A stretch of DNA of 36,211 nucleotides from Bacteroidota bacterium. Its GTDB lineage: Bacteria > Bacteroidota > Bacteroidia > UKL13-3. The stretch spans positions 1 through 36,211 of the forward strand of contig CANHDN010000011.1 in NCBI GenBank assembly GCA_947459415.1, read 5' to 3'. Each line of letters starts with the position of its first letter. Within the stretch, counting starts at the first letter, position 1. Below are positions 31,774 to 36,211 of this stretch, piece by piece. A model generated the notes under the pieces. The model did not search any database. It saw only the letters and a list, made by a program, of their open reading frames with translations, and was not told the DNA's origin. The position numbers were made by a program, and so were the translations under genes.

Positions 31774-31822
31774 AAATAAAAAGGCTTTTATTTGTTCCCA
31801 GCACTCATTTGAAGGAAAGACA

Positions 31823-32578
31823 TTGAAAAATCAGTTTTACACCAGCATACATCAAAAAGCACAACAAGGGATGAAGCAACTTGCTGTATTGATAGACCCA
31901 GACAGTTTATCATCAGAAACAGATTTGCTTTCATTGATTGATCGCTGTAATCAGGCAAATGTGGACATGATTTTGGTGGGCGGGAGTTTAATTACCAATG
32001 GCTTTTGGGATCGATGTATAGAACTCATTAAGTCACATACTCAAATTCCACTCGTGTTATTTCCGGGCAATATTATGCAAACCCATGCAGCAGCTGATGC
32101 CATTTTATTTTTAAGTATGATCAGCGGAAGAAACCCAGATTTACTCATTGGTAAACACGTGTTAGCAGCACCATTATTAAAAAAATCTGGCATAGAAGTT
32201 ATCCCTACTGGATACATGATTGTGGATGGCGGCAATATCACCAGTGTGATGTATATGAGCAACACCACTCCGCTACCTGCAGATAAAAATAACATCGCTT
32301 CTTGCACTGCCTTGGCGGGAGAAATGCTAGGACTTAAAGTAATCTATATGGATGCTGGAAGCGGTGCAGTAAATCCAATTAGGCCAAGCATGATTAGTGA
32401 AGTAAAATCACAAATTAGCGGCCCACTTTTTATTGGTGGTGGAATTAGAACCAAAGAACAAGCCATAGAAACTTGCCAAGCAGGAGCAGATATTATTGTA
32501 GTTGGCAATGCCATTGAAAAAAATCCATCTTTAGTTGGCGAATTATGCCAAGCCGTTCATAGTTTAAACAAGTTTTAA
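31823..32578 (+). CDS. Geranylgeranylglyceryl phosphate synthase family protein (PcrB/GGGPS-like)
   Basis: 'LAVLIDPDSL', 'DMILVGGSLIT', 'PLVLFPGN', 'GRNPDLLIGKHVLAAP', 'GLKVIYMDAGSGA', 'FIGGGIRTKEQA', 'ADIIVVGNAIE' motifs of the GGGPS TIM barrel; TTG start. Confidence 0.92.
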   Translation: MKNQFYTSIHQKAQQGMKQLAVLIDPDSLSSETDLLSLIDRCNQANVDMILVGGSLITNGFWDRCIELIKSHTQIPLVLFPGNIMQTHAAADAILFLSMISGRNPDLLIGKHVLAAPLLKKSGIEVIPTGYMIVDGGNITSVMYMSNTTPLPADKNNIASCTALAGEMLGLKVIYMDAGSGAVNPIRPSMISEVKSQISGPLFIGGGIRTKEQAIETCQAGADIIVVGNAIEKNPSLVGELCQAVHSLNKF

Positions 32579-32613
32579 AACTTTTACTTAATTGTCTTTG
32601 TTAGAATGGCCTA

Positions 32614-33228
32614 ATGGTAATTAAAAATCTTATTTTTGATTTGGGTGCAGTAATATTAAACCTAGATCAAGACAAAACGCTCCGTGCATTTAAAAGACTA
32701 GGCATAGACCTTGATGAAATAAATATGAATCATTCTCTCTTCACCGATTTTGAAACGGGAAAAGTAGATGCCGATTATTTTATTCATAGCATCCAAACCT
32801 TTTTAAAAGGAAATGCCACTAAAGAACAAATAATTGATGCTTGGAATGCAATGTTATTAGACCTTCCTGCTCACAGAATTGAAATGCTAAAGGCGCTTAA
32901 AACCAAATACAATTTATATTTATTGAGCAATACGAATACCCTCCATATTGATGCCTTGTTCCAAGAGCATGGCGCAAATATGTTTGATGGGATTTTTGAA
33001 AAAATATATTTATCTCATGAAATTGGTTATCGTAAACCCAATAAAAATTGTTACCAATTTGTGCTGCAAGATGCAGGAATTATTGGTGCTGAATCTATTT
33101 TTATAGATGATAATAAAGGCAATATTAGAGGAGCAGAAGACACAGGTATTAAGACAATTTGGGCCAAAGAACCTCTAGACAAATGGTTTATAAGTGAACT
33201 CAAAAAAATGGATTCATTCAAATCATAA
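32614..33228 (+). CDS. HAD-superfamily hydrolase (subfamily IA-like)
   Basis: 'IKNLIFDLGAVILNLD', 'LYLLSNTN', 'EIGYRKPNKNCYQFVL', 'ESIFIDDNKGNIRGAEDTGIKTIW'. Confidence 0.88.
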   Translation: MVIKNLIFDLGAVILNLDQDKTLRAFKRLGIDLDEINMNHSLFTDFETGKVDADYFIHSIQTFLKGNATKEQIIDAWNAMLLDLPAHRIEMLKALKTKYNLYLLSNTNTLHIDALFQEHGANMFDGIFEKIYLSHEIGYRKPNKNCYQFVLQDAGIIGAESIFIDDNKGNIRGAEDTGIKTIWAKEPLDKWFISELKKMDSFKS

Positions 33229-33277
33229 GAAATCCTAACAAAGACTCCATTTCCTTCAAAACAACTTGCCTTTTTAA

Positions 33278-34645
33278 CTACGCAAACAAGTATTGGAGTA
33301 ACTCATCAATTTTAGAAACTTCAATGATTTTTATAGCAAAGTTAGTTTTAGGGAGTTTATTAAATTTAGAAATATAAATGGTTTTAAATCCCAGTTTTTC
33401 TGCCTCTGAAATGCGTTGTTCTATTCTGCTAACAGCCCTAATTTCACCGCTCAATCCAAGTTCTCCTACGAAACAAATTTTAGAATCAATCGGCATACTC
33501 TCGTAGCTAGAAACAATAGAGGCCACTATGCTTAAGTCTATTCCCGGATCTTCTACCCGCAAACCGCCTGCAATATTTATAAACACATCTTGCGTACCCA
33601 TTCTTAGGCCACATTTTTTTTCTAAAATAGCCAAAATCATATTTAATCTTTTGGCATCATACCCATTAGAATTGCGCTGAGGAGTTCCATAAACAGCCGC
33701 ACTTACCAATGCCTGAGTTTCTATCAATAATGGTCTCATGCCTTCTAAGGTAGCTGCAATACAAACGCCACTCAAGGCCTCTTCTCTCTGAGAAATTAAT
33801 ATTTCAGATGGATTACTGACCTCGCGCAATCCACCTTGCTGCATTTCATAAATTCCAATTTCATTGGTTGACCCAAATCTGTTTTTTGTACTGCGTAAAA
33901 TGCGGTACACATGATGCCTATCCCCTTCAAATTGCAACACCGTATCTACCATGTGTTCTAATAATTTGGGTCCGGCCAAAGTGCCATCTTTTGTGATATG
34001 GCCAATTAAAAAAATAGGGGTATTTGTTTCTTTGGCAAAGCGTATCATATCACCTGCAGTTTCTTTCACTTGAGAAATACTACCTGGTGTACTATCAATC
34101 AGGTCGGATTGCAAGGTTTGAATAGAATCTACAACCACCAAATCTGGCTGCAATTCCTTAAGTGCTTTTCCAATTTTCTGGGTAGAGGTTTCAGTGTATA
34201 AATAGCATAAACTATTTTGAAATGGAATACGATCGGCACGCATTTTTATCTGGCTCTCACTTTCCTCTCCACTAATATAAAGCACTTTTAATGCAGTGAA
34301 CTGCAGCGCCATTTGCAACAATAAAGTTGATTTACCGATACCGGGCTCTCCACCAATAAGCACTACACTTCCTGGCACCAAACCACCGCCCAAAACCCTA
34401 GACAATTCCTGATCTATAAGCGGAATTCTTTGTTCATTTCCAAAAGTTACCTCAGAAATTTCTATTGGCTTTTTACTAGGAACATTTCCCTCGTTTTTCC
34501 AGGTATTTTTATAATCTATTTTTTCTTTGTGGATGATTTCTTCTACATAAGAATTCCATTCGCCACAAGCTGGGCATTTTCCAATCCATTTGGCTGCAGA
34601 AGCACCACAATTTTTGCAAAAGAAAGTAGCATGAGTTTTGGCCAT
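33278..34645 (-). CDS. radA: DNA repair protein RadA (Sms)
   Basis: Zinc finger CKNCGASAAKWIGKCPACGEW, Walker A GEPGIGKSTLL, RadA KNRFG motif, Lon-like C-terminus. ATG 34645 preferred over 34654. Confidence 0.95.
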   Translation of the reverse strand: MAKTHATFFCKNCGASAAKWIGKCPACGEWNSYVEEIIHKEKIDYKNTWKNEGNVPSKKPIEISEVTFGNEQRIPLIDQELSRVLGGGLVPGSVVLIGGEPGIGKSTLLLQMALQFTALKVLYISGEESESQIKMRADRIPFQNSLCYLYTETSTQKIGKALKELQPDLVVVDSIQTLQSDLIDSTPGSISQVKETAGDMIRFAKETNTPIFLIGHITKDGTLAGPKLLEHMVDTVLQFEGDRHHVYRILRSTKNRFGSTNEIGIYEMQQGGLREVSNPSEILISQREEALSGVCIAATLEGMRPLLIETQALVSAAVYGTPQRNSNGYDAKRLNMILAILEKKCGLRMGTQDVFINIAGGLRVEDPGIDLSIVASIVSSYESMPIDSKICFVGELGLSGEIRAVSRIEQRISEAEKLGFKTIYISKFNKLPKTNFAIKIIEVSKIDELLQYLFA

Positions 34646-34697
34646 GGTGCGCAAATTAGCTAAAAAAACATGAATTATTTTCTATCTTCGCAGCTAA

Positions 34698-35669
34698 GTG
34701 AGTAAACTTAATCAGATAAAATTTCCTATAGAACAAGAACTAAATTTGTTTGAAACCAAATTTAGGGCGTCTATGAAAAGTAGTGTGCCTTTGCTTGATA
34801 CGATCATGAACTATATTATCAAGCGAAAAGGCAAGCAAATTAGGCCCATATTTGTTTTTTTTAGCGCCAAACTATTTGATGGAATTACTGATGCCACCTA
34901 TAGAGGAGCCAGTTTAGTGGAACTCTTGCATACGGCTACCTTGGTTCATGATGATGTAGTGGATGACAGCGACGAAAGAAGGGGCTTTTTTTCTATCAAT
35001 GCCCTATGGAAAAATAAAATTGCGGTTCTTGTTGGAGACTATTTGTTAAGTAGGGGTCTACTCCTTTCTGTTCAGAATAAAGACTATCAGTTATTAGAAA
35101 TTGTGAGTTTTGCGGTGAAAGAAATGAGTGAAGGTGAATTGCTTCAAATAGAAAAAACGAGAAACCTAAACTTATCCGAAGAGGTTTATTACGACATCAT
35201 TCGCAAAAAAACGGCCTCTCTCATTGCATCTTGTTGTGCCATTGGGGCAGCATCAGCCGGTGCAAATACTGAACAGATTGAACAGATGCGTTTGTTTGGA
35301 GAAAAAATTGGAATTGCTTTTCAAATGAAGGATGACTTATTAGATTATGGAGATGAAGATATTGGTAAGCCAAGAGGAATAGACCTTAAAGAAAAGAAAC
35401 TTACACTTCCTATTATTTACACCCTAAACCAGGCCGAACCAAGTGTTAGAAATAAGATGATTAATACCATAAAAAATCATCACAACAACAAGAAAAAAGT
35501 AGCAGAGGTCATCGATTATGTAAATGCACATCAAGGTATCGTTTATACTAAAACAGTTATGAAAAAATACATATCTGATGCACTTGATATATTAGATAAA
35601 CTGCCAGAAAACCCTCACAAAAACAATGTAAAAGAGCTGGTACATTTTATTATAGACAGGAATCATTAA
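34698..35669 (+). CDS. Polyprenyl synthetase (trans-isoprenyl diphosphate synthase)
   Basis: First Asp-rich motif 'HDDVVDDSDERRG', second region 'FQMKDDLLDYGDEDIGKPRGIDLKEKKLTLP'; GTG start. Confidence 0.92.
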   Translation: MSKLNQIKFPIEQELNLFETKFRASMKSSVPLLDTIMNYIIKRKGKQIRPIFVFFSAKLFDGITDATYRGASLVELLHTATLVHDDVVDDSDERRGFFSINALWKNKIAVLVGDYLLSRGLLLSVQNKDYQLLEIVSFAVKEMSEGELLQIEKTRNLNLSEEVYYDIIRKKTASLIASCCAIGAASAGANTEQIEQMRLFGEKIGIAFQMKDDLLDYGDEDIGKPRGIDLKEKKLTLPIIYTLNQAEPSVRNKMINTIKNHHNNKKKVAEVIDYVNAHQGIVYTKTVMKKYISDALDILDKLPENPHKNNVKELVHFIIDRNH

Positions 35670-35703
35670 ACGCTCAATAATCTTAACATATTGAGATCAA
35701 TTA

Positions 35704-35754
35704 AATAAAAAAAGGTCCGTTACAAAATAAATTTGTAGCGGACCTTTTTTTATT
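35704..35754. terminator. Bidirectional intrinsic terminator
   Basis: 16-bp outer stem AATAAAAAAAGGTCCG (35704-35719) / CGGACCTTTTTTTATT (35739-35754), plus inner TACA/TGTA. Confidence 0.9.
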
Positions 35755-35763
35755 GAAATTACA

Positions 35764-36211
35764 TTACTCTTTTACAAAAGTAAAGAATGCTTGTTTGTCA
35801 TTCAGTTGGAGTTGCAATACAAAAATACCTGCAGGTAAATCACTTACATTTAACTCGCCTACATAGCTTCCTGTATCTATCATTTTACCCGTTTTCACTT
35901 CTTTACCCAGCACATCTACAATGCGATAAATTGCACCAGACAACAACACATTACTTTGCAAGGTGAGCTGCTCTTTAACCGGATTTGGATAGGCTAATAG
36001 GCTGAATTTTGTATGTTGTTGAATGGCAGTATTTACTAAATTAACCTGTATGGTTTTTACGTCTCCTTTGCATCCATTGTTTGCATTTTCTTGCATGTTA
36101 ATGGTAGCACTAGCCACATTATTAAATTTAATTAATACCGCATTTGTTCCGCTGCCACTTTGAATTACCCCTCCACTAAGTGTCCAATTAAAGGTTGAAC
36201 CAGTCATACCA
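35764..36211 (-). CDS. C-terminal part of a T9SS type A sorting-domain protein (truncated by the window edge)
   Basis: PKD-like repeat remnant then 'FSLLAYPNPVKEQLTLQSNVLLSGAIYRIVDVLGKEVKTG…DLPAGIFVLQLQLNDKQAFFTFVKE' C-terminal sorting domain. Frame remains open to the window end. Confidence 0.85.
   Translation of the reverse strand, partial: GMTGSTFNWTLSGGVIQSGSGTNAVLIKFNNVASATINMQENANNGCKGDVKTIQVNLVNTAIQQHTKFSLLAYPNPVKEQLTLQSNVLLSGAIYRIVDVLGKEVKTGKMIDTGSYVGELNVSDLPAGIFVLQLQLNDKQAFFTFVKE

Noticed and set aside
31393-31822. Cobalamin riboswitch upstream of nrdJ
   Set aside because: I looked for a B12-box-like sequence and multi-stem architecture by eye and did not find it; cmscan would be decisive.

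Overview
AT-rich chromosomal window that looks like Bacteroidetes/Sphingobacteriia-type DNA: TAnnTTTG-type -7 promoter elements, a T9SS C-terminal sorting domain, fused SecDF, a LytS/LytTR pair with an Y_Y_Y/propeller sensor, and a bacterial GGGP synthase. I see no tRNA, rRNA, CRISPR array, transposase or phage genes. The supported content is: a nucleotide-sugar/glycosyltransferase operon; prmA; a two-component system; an ABC-F ATPase; a tetR-tolC-mfp-rnd efflux operon; udk; exbB/exbD; secDF; an OmpA-family protein; a YfhO-like membrane protein; a B12-dependent ribonucleotide reductase; a prenylglyceryl-phosphate synthase with a HAD hydrolase; radA; a polyprenyl synthetase; and the C-terminal end of a T9SS cargo protein. 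The most interesting signals outside the ORF track are: (1) an approximately 125-nt candidate small RNA on the minus strand at about 12310-12437, with a consensus Bacteroidetes promoter, three hairpins and an intrinsic terminator, placed just before an ABC-F gene; (2) a 51-aa Cys-rich membrane micro-ORF (25239-25394) that contains a 14-bp perfect inverted repeat; (3) a 27-aa single-TM micro-ORF (10451-10534); (4) a GGGPS + HAD + polyprenyl synthetase neighbourhood suggesting archaeal-type prenylglyceryl ether lipid chemistry; (5) a sugar epimerase with Phe in place of the catalytic Tyr; and (6) terminator-like hairpins in the nrdJ/GGGPS intergenic region. All functional statements come from reading the sequence without database searches.
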